Assembly: GCA_029339195.1 (NCBI GenBank)
Contig: JAPTJF010000021.1
Span: forward strand, 218,988-282,987
Length of the DNA: 64,000 bases
Direction: 5' to 3'
Source of the DNA: Micractinium sp. NFX-FRZ
Taxonomy: Eukaryota > Chlorophyta > Trebouxiophyceae > Chlorellales > Chlorellaceae
The translations under genes were made by a program, and so were the position numbers. The notes below the pieces were generated by a model. The model was not told the origin of the DNA. It did no database searches and worked only from the letters and a program-made list of their open reading frames with translations. Below, piece after piece: positions 1 through 9,720 of this stretch (the stretch's first letter is position 1; every line of letters begins with the position of its first letter).

Positions 1-1
1 G

Positions 2-2283
2 CCCAGCATGAGCGGGCGCGGCGCGTTTGAGCGCACCGCCGACGCCGACGAAGTGCTGGGGCTGGGGGGGGCGGAGGCGGCGGCGGCGGGGCTGCTGGAC
101 CCCAGCGTGCTGCCCTTCCAGAGGTGAGCACGGGGGGCGCAGAGTCTGCTGGTCAAGGGATTGGGAGCATCAGAGGGAGGGCCAGGTGTGTGCAGCCGGG
201 TCCGGTGGATGATGCCAGCGGGTTCGCCTTTCAACCCGGCGAGGGAAGCGGCGGGGCGGGTGGAAGGGCGCCTACCAACCTGCCATAGCCCTCCCCGTCC
301 CGTATGTCACACCTCTCTGGCCACGCGTTGCTTGCTTGCAGGGGCGCCCTGACCTTCAGCACGGGCGTTCACCTGAAGATGGCGGTCAGCCGGCTGACTA
401 GCTGGGCTGCCGACTGCGGGGTGAAGGAGGACCGCCTGCCGCAGGTACTGGGTGCTGGGCACTCTGTCCGGGACCCCTGCCGCGTGGGTGGGTGTGGGAC
501 ACGGCTTGCCACCTGCCTGCATGCTCACCCCCTCCCCTGGCCCCTGTGTTGTGTGCACCTCCTGGCAGCGCCCCGCTTTATGCCTGCACGATGTGTTGTG
601 CATGCAAGCCATGGCCCCCTGCGGCACACGCACACATGGCAAGGCCATCTGGCTGACTGCGGGCACCCACCCACCCGTGCGCTCCCACCCGGCGCCATGC
701 CGCAGGCCGCACGCAGCACGGAGATGAGCGACTACCGCCTGTTCCCCTGCCTGCGCGCCACAGCAGACCTGCTCATGATGCCCAAGGAGGTGGGTTGGCT
801 GGGTGGGTGGGTGGGTGGGCAGGAGGCAAGCAGTGGTCAACAGTATCCCTCTACTTATCTGCTCTTGAAACATACTTGGCCAGGCTGTTGACAAGAGGGG
901 CAGCACCGGGCGTGCGTGCGCGTGCTGCCAAGGATGCGGGGGTATGGGTGGGCAGGTAGGGGGCAGTCATTAGCCCCTTCTCTCCCTGCCGCCGGAAACA
1001 AGGCAAACAACAGGTAGGGCAGCCCTCTGTCTGTCTTCCCCCTCTGCTTCCTCCATACAAACAGCCCAGCCAACTTTCATATGCGCATGTGTGTGCTGCA
1101 GGTGCTGACGGACCGCGAGATGCGGCGGGAAGTGGTGCCCGGCCTGCCCCTGCACCGCATCTGCCAGCTGCTGCAGCGCTTTGAGCCGGATGAGTGCGCG
1201 CCCGACCCGCTGCCGCCGGGTGGGTGCCAGCGTGGGGTTGGACACAGGTTTTTTGCTGTGGGTGGGGTGGGTTGTTCCCCGTCGTTCTGGGCTGGTGCCG
1301 CTTGATTCCTGAGGGTGGAGGCGGCATGCGAGCTGTTGTTGGGGTGAATGTAGGTCGCGAGCGGCGGTGCCAGCAGCGATTTCCTTCCGCAGTCTGTGTC
1401 TTCCCAGCTCTGCGCCTGTGTTGCAGCTGCTGCCTCCCTGTTGCTGCCAATGTGTCTTCCCGCCGCCTGTGTCGTAGCTGCTGCCTCCCTGTTGCTGCCC
1501 ACGTGTGTCCTTCCTTGTACCTGATGGAGCGCCCTGTTAGAGCTGCTGGTGCAGCACCTTGTCAGGCCTGCTGGGGGCTGACGCAGATACAGCTTGTCGC
1601 GCTGCTGGGGCACCCCGCTTGGCATTGCCACCCCCAATGGTGCGCTGTTCCCTCCCCAACCCACTCATGCCCCACCCCAAGGTGTGCTGTTCCCTCCCTA
1701 ACCCAGCCACCCCCGGCCCCCAACCCCCACATGCATCTGCAGGCCTCTTGGAAGCGCTGCAAAGCGAGAGCCCACGCAGCGACGGCAGCACCCCCTCCCC
1801 CACCTACAAATCTGGGGAGGAGTACCTGCCGCCTGCCGAGGCCGCGCTGCTGGCAGACGGTGCGTGAGCAGGGGCCGGTAGAAGAGTGAGGCAGCAACCA
1901 AGGCAGCCCTGCCAGTGTTCTGGGCCACTCGGGGATGGCCCCATGCAGCGCTCTGCGTGCTGTGCACTCCCGCTTGGCAACACGGACTTTCTGTTGCAAC
2001 CACGTACGCTTTACGCATGTGGCACACATTGATGAGCCATGCTGTGGCATGCTGTGCTGCCTGCCTCGCTGCCTCTGCAGGCGTGACCGAGCCGGTGAGC
2101 CTGGAGATGGGGGAGGAAAGCGAGGATGAGCTGGACTCCCTGGCGGCGGTGCACAGCATGCACAGCAGCTCGCCGGCTGACCTGGCGCCTTATGACAGCG
2201 GGGCGGCGGCGGCTGGCCCGGCAGAGGAGCTGCGCGCCTCGCGCTTTGCGCTGCTGCGGGATCTGTGGTCCGCCACAGGCTGA
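2..2283 (+). CDS. DIL-domain protein, C-terminal part (class XI/V myosin tail-like)
   Basis: Six exons: 2-123 (may extend beyond the window), 342-444, 706-789, 1102-1219, 1743-1859, 2081-2283, all joining in phase. The order 'PFQRGALTFSTGVHLK' - 'ADCG' - 'YRLFPCLRATADLLMMPKE' - 'LTDREMRREVVPGLPLHRI' follows the DIL (dilute) cargo-binding domain of class V/XI myosins, including the usual C-terminal helix pair. In plants and algae this globular tail binds organelle and vesicle receptors, so the full protein is probably an actin motor, but the motor and IQ regions would lie outside the window. The tail after the DIL core is acidic and Ser-rich (EESEDELD). It could also be a free-standing DIL protein (afadin-like). 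Family call is good; membership in the myosins is inference. Confidence 0.7.
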
Positions 2284-2333
2284 GCTGCGCCTTCCAGGCT
2301 GAACTGCGCCTTCCAGGCTGAGCTGCGCCTTCA
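2278..2333 (+). repeat. 19-bp tandem repeat, three copies, spanning the stop codon
   Basis: Unit GGCTGAGCTGCGCCTTCCA at 2278-2296, 2297-2315 and, truncated, 2316-2333. The TGA stop of the DIL-domain gene lies inside the first unit. Confidence 0.85.
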
Positions 2334-3272
2334 CTTTGCAGCTCTGCCTCGGGGCCCGCGATTTGCTGTGAACACCACTTTCTGCCCAACTGGCCAACCG
2401 ACTGCTTGCGTGACCAGCGCTTAATTGTGGTTTGCGCCTGGTACTTGCCCGTTTTGTGACCTCAAGGGTGGCTGCCGTGAGAACAGTGATCAACACATGT
2501 TGCGCTCACGGCAGGAGCAGCCGCTGAGGCTACCCACCGGCGCACTGATGTGGCCATGCCGTGCCCCAGTGCAAGCAGGATTGTTGCACTTGCGATCGTG
2601 CTGCAGCCAGGTTACAGCTCCAAAAAAGGAGAAAAGCCAGCCATTTGAATCCATGGTTCCACAAGGGGAGTTGGGAAGAATGCAGGGACACGCGTCGGCG
2701 GTACGGTGCATCAAATGGGGAAGTGGGATGGATGGGGGCGGGGCTGGAAAAGAGCAGTGCTTGGGGGGGGCAGAGTGGCGGCAAAAGAGCTGACTGATGA
2801 GTAGGCAGACGGTCAGAGAATCAGAAGGGACCCGAGGGGAGGCGGAGGGGGCAGGAAACTGAGGGGATGGAGCTGAAGGTTTATGCGTTGTGCTGCGCTG
2901 GGGCATAGGGAGACCGGGCTGGCTTTCAGCAGCAGGGGCCTGGCTCTGGGTATGCATTGGTGGGTGCAATCAGCGGACAAAGCACGCAGGTAGGGGGGGT
3001 GGGACATCGCTCAGACAGGGCACGCGGGCAGTGGGGGTTGTATATGGAGAGATGAAGAAAGCTCTCGCTCACAAGTGGCAGGTGGGAGGTTCATCGTGTG
3101 GAGGGCAGGGTGGGCAGGCAGCACAGCCAGCTGGCGGGTTGCTACCTGCGTGCTTTGCTGGGCACAGGCGCCGCTTGCTGCCTGCCAGCCTTGGCAAGTG
3201 ACGCCAGGCCTCGGCTGCCTTAGGAGCAGGCGCCTAGTGGATAGCCCTGGCACGGTGGCAGGGTTGGGCGCC
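2284..3272. other. Intergenic, convergent 3' regions; no gene seen
   Basis: Lies between the stop of the + strand DIL gene and the stop of the - strand small membrane protein. Apart from the 19-bp repeat at its start it holds G-rich low-complexity sequence. No open frame has convincing protein character and no RNA gene was recognised. A TTACA (TGTAA on the - strand) at 2612-2616 is distant from the - strand gene. Confidence 0.5.
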
Positions 3273-3891
3273 TCACATGAAGCGGCCGGGGTTCATGCGC
3301 ACAGGGGAATCGGGTGCTGCGTGGCGGGGCAGGGCCAGCAGGTACTCCTTGGTGGCCTCAGCCCAGGCGGGGTCGGTCACCTGCGGGAGGAAACAATGCA
3401 GGCAGGCGGGGCCGGGGGGTGTCAGGGAGGGAAGGGCACGTGTGGTAGGCAGGCAGGGCAGCAGCGGCTTGGCAAGCAAGCAGGATGGGTAACAGCAGGC
3501 AGGGAAGGTAGAAGATCTTTGCGGAGGAAGCTCGTGTTGCGCCAGAAATGGGTGTAGCAATCCGTGCACTGGGGACGGCGGCAGCATGCAGACGGGACAT
3601 GCCGGCAACGTCGGGACCACGGACATACGCCGGCAGCGACAGGCGCGCAGGCGGGCAGGAGGAGCGCACCGACTTGGGCAGCTTCTTCTCAGAGCCCAGG
3701 GTCATGACGGACCACAGGCCATAGGCGGCCACGAAACCGGCGGCCACGCCAGGGATCTGCGGGAAAGCAGTAAATGGCGGGGCAAGTGGAGGGTGGGTGT
3801 GTTGGCGGGACGGAGGGTAGTGTGCAGGCGGCGGGTCAACCTTGCGGCGGTGGGAGGGCGGCCTTTGCCAGCGGCGCGGCACGCGAGCCAT
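3273..3891 (-). CDS. Small single-pass membrane protein, unknown (possibly mitochondrial)
   Basis: Three phase-0 exons on the minus strand: 3841-3891, 3670-3756, 3273-3380, giving 81 residues. The N-terminus is short and strongly basic (MARVPRRWQRPPSHRRK). It is followed by one hydrophobic segment (IPGVAAGFVAAYGLWSVMTL, about residues 18-37) and a short polar tail ending in MNPGRFM. Size, basic leader and one transmembrane helix resemble the small nuclear-encoded subunits of respiratory complexes such as COX5C/6C, but I cannot match it to a named family. Exons 2 and 3 are supported by good acceptors and donors. The first exon rests on one donor (AAG/GTTGAC) and is the weakest part; another start is possible. 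Confidence 0.45.
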
Positions 3892-4664
3892 GCCCAGGCA
3901 GTGTCTTCGGGAAACATGGGCGCGTTGCAAGCCCGCCAAAGGCTCATGGCTCCCCGACCCCAGCCGCCACTCGCCAAAGGGCAGCAATTGCTGACTTGCA
4001 GGCTCACAAACATAGTAACAGCAGCATGCCAGCTCAGTCTCACCAGCTTGCAGGCGGGAGCAGAGGACATTTTGAGGGTTGGTGGAGGGTGTTGGAGGGT
4101 CCGGCCTGGGATGCAGATAAGTGATGGCAGGAGTGTTCCGGGAGTCTGCAGGGTACAGGCTGGCTACTGCAGGCAGCGCAGGCTGATGAGCCAGGCCTGA
4201 GGCGGCGCAGCATGAACAGCACGCGACAGTCAGTGGGCCAACGCACAGTTGGAGTTCGGGTTTCGCATTTCGGCACAACTTTTCGGCCCTTCAAAACAAA
4301 TTTGCGCCCGAAACGAAGCGCAGGCATGCAACGAAGCTTTGGGGTTTGGCCCATAAGGTAATCAGCCAGGGTGCAGTAAAAACCCTGGCGCCCCTCCCGG
4401 CACCAGGATTATCCATACATCACAGCATACCATCCAGCACACAATTCCCAACGAAACCCTCGTGCAGCCAGCCATCCCTCCTAACCCTGCCGACTGCTCT
4501 GCAGCCAGCACCGGATGTAGGACGCAGCCTTGCCTGCGCCGCCCTCCGGCTCCCAATGCAACACCTCCTGATGAGGTTCTGTTGACATCACTGTTACACG
4601 GAACACACAAAGCATTCATAATGAATCGGCGTCAGCTGCTGCCTCGCAACCCAAGTCATCCTGC
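3892..4664. other. Intergenic; nothing recognised except a polyA signal for TruA
   Basis: Between the small membrane protein start and the TruA stop, both on the minus strand. It should hold the promoter of the former and the 3' UTR of the latter. No further coding exon could be supported. Confidence 0.4.
4594..4598 (-). terminator. Putative polyadenylation signal TGTAA for TruA
   Basis: TTACA on the plus strand (TGTAA on the transcript) about 70 nt past the TruA stop; TGTAA is the usual polyadenylation signal in green algae. Confidence 0.5.
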
Positions 4665-6543
4665 TCAGTCATCGTCGGAGGTCAGCACCCAGCTGCCTGC
4701 CCCACTGCCGGCGAGCGCCGCCCCTGCCACCAGTGGCAGATCACTGGCTGCCGGGTATTGAACCTCCTTCAAGCAGAGCCCCTTGGCGTCAGCAACCATC
4801 CAGCCTCTGTACGCATGGCGCTGCACGCCGCTGGCCACCTGGCTGCCTGCTGCCAGCGCTGCCTCTATGGCGTCTGGCCCCAGCAGGCCCGACCCCACCG
4901 CCAGCAGGGCGCCAGTCATGTGCCGAACCTGTGGGGGCCAGAGAGGGTGGGGTGGCAGGGCGAGAGGTAATGAGGGTGGTGGTCGGTAAGGCCGGGGAGA
5001 AGGGCAGCGGGTGGTGGTGGGTGGGGTGGGCCCCTCCATCCCTGCCCCCAGGCAAGCATCAGCGGCGCGACTCGCCAGTGCAATCAAGAAAAGGCGCATT
5101 TCATTGCACTGCACAGGCGGGCAGAGCCGCGTCAACACTCCGCCCCACGTCGTGTGCAGTGCCCACCTGCTTGTACAGGAAGCCGCTGCCCTCCACTTCG
5201 AGCCTGCAGCAGGTGCCAGCAGGGCGGGCGTGGCGTCAGCCGGGCGGGCGGGGTGTCCACAGGCCAATGAGCTCACAGGGGCGAGGGCAGGCAGGCTGCG
5301 CAACAGCAGAGATGCAGCAACCATGCCTTGCGCACAACACCAGGCGGTGTGGCGCCCACCCAGCCGTGCCCATGCATCCCCCTGCCGGGTGCCGCCACCC
5401 CCACCGCTGCCCCCATGCACTGCCTTCACAAGGCGTGGTACCATGCCTGCACCCCCGCCCCTGCCCCGCCCACCTGGCGCCTCCCTCAATGGGCAGCAGC
5501 TGGTAGCGCACAATCGTTTTCACGGGGCTCTTGCGTGCCCCATCCCCGCTGACGTTGGCAAAGTTTGAAAAGTTGTGCGTCCCCTCGAACAGGCGGGCGG
5601 CGTCCGACATGGCGTCGAGGCGCAGCCGCTCGGGGCGGCGCGGGTGGTGGCGGAAGCGGTGGAGGAAGGGGTCAGCAACAGGCTCCAAGTGTAAGTCATA
5701 AGTGTAGGTCTTGCGAAGCGCATAGCGCACGTTGAAATCGGGGGACACCTCCCGCACTGCCACCGCGCGGATGTCGGGCGGCAGATGGGAGTTGAACGCC
5801 CGCAGCAGCGCGGGCGGGGCGGGCGGGCGGCTGCGGGTGAAAAACTGCGCCATCTGCCCCTTGGCGTGCACGCCCGCATCGGTGCGCCCCGCCGCTTGCA
5901 CTTTGAGTGCCTCACGAGGCTCCCCAGTGATCTTGACTAGCGCCTGCTCAAGACGCAGCTGGATGGTGGGCCGCGGCCGTCGGTGGCGCGCCTGCTTGCC
6001 GCCTTGGCTGCCAGCTGGCACAGCAGGTGCCGCCTGCAGCTGCCAGCCCCAGTAGTCCGTGCCATCGTACGCTAGCTGTACTGTGAAGCTGCGCAGCTGC
6101 CCTGCCTCTGCCTCTGCCTCAATGCTGCCCCCTGCCAGAGCATGCCTGTCGCGCTGCTGCTGCTGCTGCTGCTGCGACCCCTGTTGCTGCGCGGCCTCGC
6201 CCAAGCCCGGCGGCTCGCCAGCCACCGTTAGGCCGCCGCCGGCGCTGCTGCCAGCGCCGGCGCCAGCGCTCAGGCGCGCCGCGTGCGCCGGCGCGCGGCG
6301 CCCCGCGCCGGCGCCTCCTCCTCCTCCTCGCCCGCCGCTGCTGCGCCGCCCTGCTGCTGCTGCTGCCCGTCTTCCTGTGCTGCCTGCCCTGCCAGCGCCT
6401 TGGAGTTGCGGTTGATGAAGAGGCTGCCAACCAGGATTGAGGTGGCGCCCACCCACCACTGCAGGCTGGTGCCCTCCCCAAACAGCGCCCGCCCCAGCAG
6501 CCCGGTGGCGCTGATGTTGACGGTGATGGTGCAAGCCGTGCAT
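4665..6543 (-). CDS. TRUA: tRNA pseudouridine synthase TruA family (5' end uncertain)
   Basis: Exons on the minus strand: from an uncertain start to 5474, then 5167-5203 and 4665-4928. The body is TruA: LAYDGTDYWGWQ, then AAGRTDAGVHAKGQ with the catalytic Asp in GRTDAGVHA, RKTYTYDLHL, HNFSNFA, and SGFLYKQ-VRHMTGALL. It isomerises uridines in the tRNA anticodon arm; the compartment is not determined. Upstream of the conserved part the same frame is open through a Gln run and a Gly/Ala-rich stretch but has no ATG until 6543, inside the TMEM42-like coding exon in another frame. The span given uses that ATG (456 residues). A TMEM42-TruA fusion by frameshift or an unseen splice is an alternative. 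The enzyme call is firm; the N-terminus is not. Confidence 0.8.
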
Positions 6544-7040
6544 GCCAGGGAGGAGTTGTAGCGCAGGCTGCGCGTGAACAGGATGAGCATGAGCGCGTTG
6601 CACTGCACGGCAGGCGGGCAGCGGAACGACCACAGCGGGGCGGGCGTTGGCATGCCATCGGTGGACTGGCATGGAGCAACGCAGGTGTGTGTGTGGGGGG
6701 CAAGAATATTGCCGTGAGGTGGCTAATGCAGGTGTGCATGCGCATGCGGGTCTGCCTGGACTGGGGTGCAGCAAGCAGCACCACGGTGCATCAAGCACCT
6801 GCGCTGCGGGCGTATCGAGGCAGCACGCATGCAGCGGCCACCCAGTAGAGCAAGCCTGCCCTCATCATGCTGCCATCGCTGCCCACTTACTACTAGCAGC
6901 AGCACGTAGCAGGTGATCTGGGTGGTCTGGTCAATTGGCGTGTTGCCAGCTAGCTTGCCAAAGACGGCCGCGGCCGCGCCGCTGACGCCCGCCACTGCGC
7001 ACAGCGTCAGGCCGTACAGGGTGCGCACCCACTCGGACAT
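6270..7040 (-). CDS. TMEM42-like drug/metabolite-transporter-fold membrane protein
   Basis: Two exons, 6891-7040 and 6270-6602, joined phase 0 by a perfect GTAAGT donor, giving 160 residues. The ATG gives MSEWVRTLYG and then four hydrophobic segments: LCAVAGVSGAAAAVFGKLAG, ITCYVLLLVCNALMLILFTR, ITVNISATGLLGRALFGE and WWVGATSILVGSLFI. The block CNALM..LFTRSL..NSS...LFGE...WWVG follows the pattern of TMEM42 (small EamA-like half transporters). The C-terminal 45 residues are Gln-, Glu- and Arg-rich. The substrate is unknown for this family. No TGTAA signal lies between its stop and the TruA gene just downstream, so the two may share a transcript. Confidence 0.75.
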
Positions 7041-7541
7041 GCCCGGTGGATTTCTGGAGTTGGGGTGCCCTGATGGGTTGCGAGAAGTCTGCAGGCTGCG
7101 GGCAGGTGGTGCAACTTGCAGGGCTGTCGGGAAGGCACATGCCGGCGCGCTGGCTAGCACACATCACGCGACAGACTGCACAGTGCATGGCTGCAATGCA
7201 CCGGAGCACTGCAAAGCCGCAGTGCCCTAGCGCACACGAGATCGCGAGTTCCGCACGCTGCACCAGCCCACTGGCTCACCTGAGAACACCGCGGACTCCA
7301 CAACCAATGTGCCTGAGTTGAATTGATACACCGCTCATGGCCCCTTGCCAGCTGCACCTGGGCCCTGGACGGCGGCAAGAGGGGCCACCTGTGCCTCTCG
7401 CATGTTACAGCGGTGGTGGTGACCAAGTGGCCAGATCAGAAAAATGAGAAATCAGTGAGAATCTAAATGTGCTTTGCACCCGCCACACAAGGACTGAGCT
7501 GCTCCTGGACGTCTTCAGCCGCCGCGCTGAGCTGCCGCACG
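7041..7541. other. Intergenic between two minus-strand genes
   Basis: Carries the promoter of the TMEM42-like gene and the 3' UTR of the next gene. A TTACA at 7405-7409 is a plausible TGTAA polyadenylation signal about 135 nt past that gene's stop. No other element was recognised. Confidence 0.4.
7405..7409 (-). terminator. Putative polyadenylation signal TGTAA
   Basis: TGTAA on the minus strand about 135 nt past the stop of the gene at 7542-9326. Confidence 0.4.
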
Positions 7542-9326
7542 TCAGAGGCGGCGGGCAGCGCTGGCATGTGGCACATACACGCCCGTGCCAGCACTGGCAG
7601 ACGGCACCTGCATTGGACAGTGGCACAACATCACTTCAAGCGTTGCATTCGAGCAAGATGTGTGCACAGTTCACGTGCTGGATAATTGGAGATGGTGGGC
7701 TATCGTGCATGATGACGCCATCTGCGTCAGCAGGCACAGACATAAAGCTGAGGACCACCCTGGGTCCCCTGAGAGTCCTCAGAGCATACACCCACAACCT
7801 AAGCCAGAGTGGAGCCTTACCAGTGATGCCGTCTTGCGCTCGTTGCGCTGGTTAGAGCCACCCTGCTGGCTGCCACGGAACCAGGGTGCGCGGCTGGGCT
7901 CGGAGGAGCGCAGCTGCAACAGGGGAGGGGTCAGTGCGTTGTGTGCACGTGGGAGGGAAAGCCCCTGATGTAACGAACTGCTGACTCAACGCCCCACGAT
8001 GCACTCCACGGCCCAACTTGCCTGGTGGGCCAGGAGGGCCTTCACCTCCTCGGGGGGCAGCTGCGGTGGTTGGGGCAGGGCGAGTGGTAAGTAACCGACT
8101 GCGTGTGCGCTGGCCCTTTCTCACCCCTCATTCCTCAAGCCGCACTGCTCAGTGTGCAGTTCATCAATGATATCTGCTCCCATAGGCACTTGAAGTGTGC
8201 ACCCACCTGCCCATTGACGGCTCCTGTGCCTCCCGCCCAACCGCCACCCACCAGTGATGTACCCCCTGCCCCTGCACCCACCTGCGGCATGACCTTCTTT
8301 GAGTGCGCGACGTGCAGCTTGGAGGACAGCTGCTTCACGCTCTCGGCGCCCAGGCCCGTCTGGCCCTGCATGTTGGTCACGTCGCCCAGCGCGCGGGCGC
8401 CAGTGGTGGGTGCTTCCGCTGGCAGCGGCGCCGCCAGCGCAGTCGCAGCAGAGGCAGCCGGCTTGGCAGTGGGCATGGTCAGTGGCGCGGCATCGCAGTA
8501 GACGGACAGTGAGGGGCAGGGGGCAGCCAGCCGTGGCGGCGGTGATGCGGCGCGTGGCAGCGGCGGCGCTGGCACGGGCTGGCCCACCGCACCGAAGGCA
8601 AGAGACCGCACAGCGCTGGCCGCCGAGCTCTTCTCCGTGTGCGGCACCTGGCCCCACCATGCAGACAGGCCCGCAAGCTCTGCTTCGCTGCTGGCAGCTG
8701 CCCCGTTGAGCAGCGCCTCAATCTCCTCGACACTCATGGGTGCTGCGGGCACGCCGTGCGCCTCGTACACAAGCGCCTCGGGCAGCTCCGGCGGCGGCAC
8801 CGCCAGGTGCACTGCCGGGCGCGGGGCCATGGGCGCTGGCGGCAGCTTGTAGTCAACTGCAGGCAAGGGGCAAGGTGGGCACGGTGGGGGCAGGTTGGAG
8901 CGCAGGCACAGCACGAAGCGCGCTGTGAAAGAGCAGCAGACGCCGACAGGTGGGCTGGCGGGTGCGCGGGTGCGCGCCTGGAAGCAGCAGCACGGGCATG
9001 CCGCCAAACTGGGTGCTCAGGAAGGCCAGCGTGCCGTTGTCGATGCTGGAGAAGCTGCCCTCCTGCGCTTGATACCTGCAGCGATGGATAGGCTCGCCAG
9101 ATCCCACGTCTCACAGGGTGTGTGTGATCAGGCGGCGTGAGTGGGCCTGTCCTGTAGGACCCGCCCAGCCGGTTGCGGGATTGCTGCGGCCTCGGAACGG
9201 CTGAACTGCCGGCAATGCGGTCCCCAAGGAGCGCCGACAGCAGCGCCCAAGGCAGGCGTTCTTCCCATCGCACCGGCCGGCGTACCTGTGCCACCACGAA
9301 GGAACCTGCCAGTTCTGCGCGTCCAT
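7542..9326 (-). CDS. Hypothetical protein, no family recognised
   Basis: Six minus-strand exons: 9286-9326, 8948-9075 (or 8978-9075 with a weak GC donor), 8282-8856, 8022-8060, 7821-7913, 7542-7607. All phases agree. The product is about 300 residues and starts MDAQNWQVPSWWHRYQAQEG. It has an Ala/Pro-rich middle, a short acidic helix (MSVEEIEALLNGA), a basic patch (SKLHVAHSKKVMPQ), a second helix (LPPEEVKALLAHQ), a polar stretch ending RNERKTASL, and a tail GTGVYVPHASAARRL. The last motif vaguely recalls the GTGVFLPR tail of some uncharacterised plant proteins; that is only an impression. No signal peptide or membrane segment. The 13-codon exon 4 ends in a GC donor (CAG/GCAAGT). Confidence 0.6.
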
Positions 9327-9720
9327 GGTGGCTGTTGGGTGTCGAGAGGACAACAATGCAGAGCGGAATGGGGCTGGAAACACCGAATGGCAAGAATGTA
9401 ACCCCCACCGCGGCGCCTCGTCAGCAGCGGTCGCATGGGGAAGCGCACGCCGTGCGGCACGGTGTTCCATGGTGGGCATGGCTTTCTGCCGCTGCTCGAG
9501 AATGAACTATTGATGAATTGCCTGCAAGATGCTGCTAGCCTTCCTGTGGTGCTCTGCTGCTTTCACCTCTGCACGGTGCACCGCAACCACAGCACCCACG
9601 TCACGCCGCCAGCCACCCGTCCCTCTTGGCCAGCCCCTGTGTTCAAGCACGGTCCAAATCGCAGCACAAATTCTTTCAATACACATGGCGAAATGAATAT
9701 CAATGCATAGTTCGAATGAA
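9327..9720. other. Intergenic, AT-richer stretch
   Basis: Between the start of the preceding gene and the stop of YbeY-HAD, both minus strand. It is noticeably AT-richer around 9640-9720 (3' UTR of YbeY-HAD). No TGTAA was found there. Confidence 0.4.

Noticed and set aside
1416..1710. Repeated GCTGCTGCCTCCCTGTTGCT and CTGTTCCCTCCC segments in DIL intron 4 as an exon-border array
   Set aside because: They are intron-internal duplications; I could not match them to the flanking exon ends.
5236..6798. The whole 520-codon minus-strand frame read as one TruA exon from its first start codon
   Set aside because: It would run through the TMEM42-like exon and intron in the wrong frame; only the part below about 6,270 is supported.
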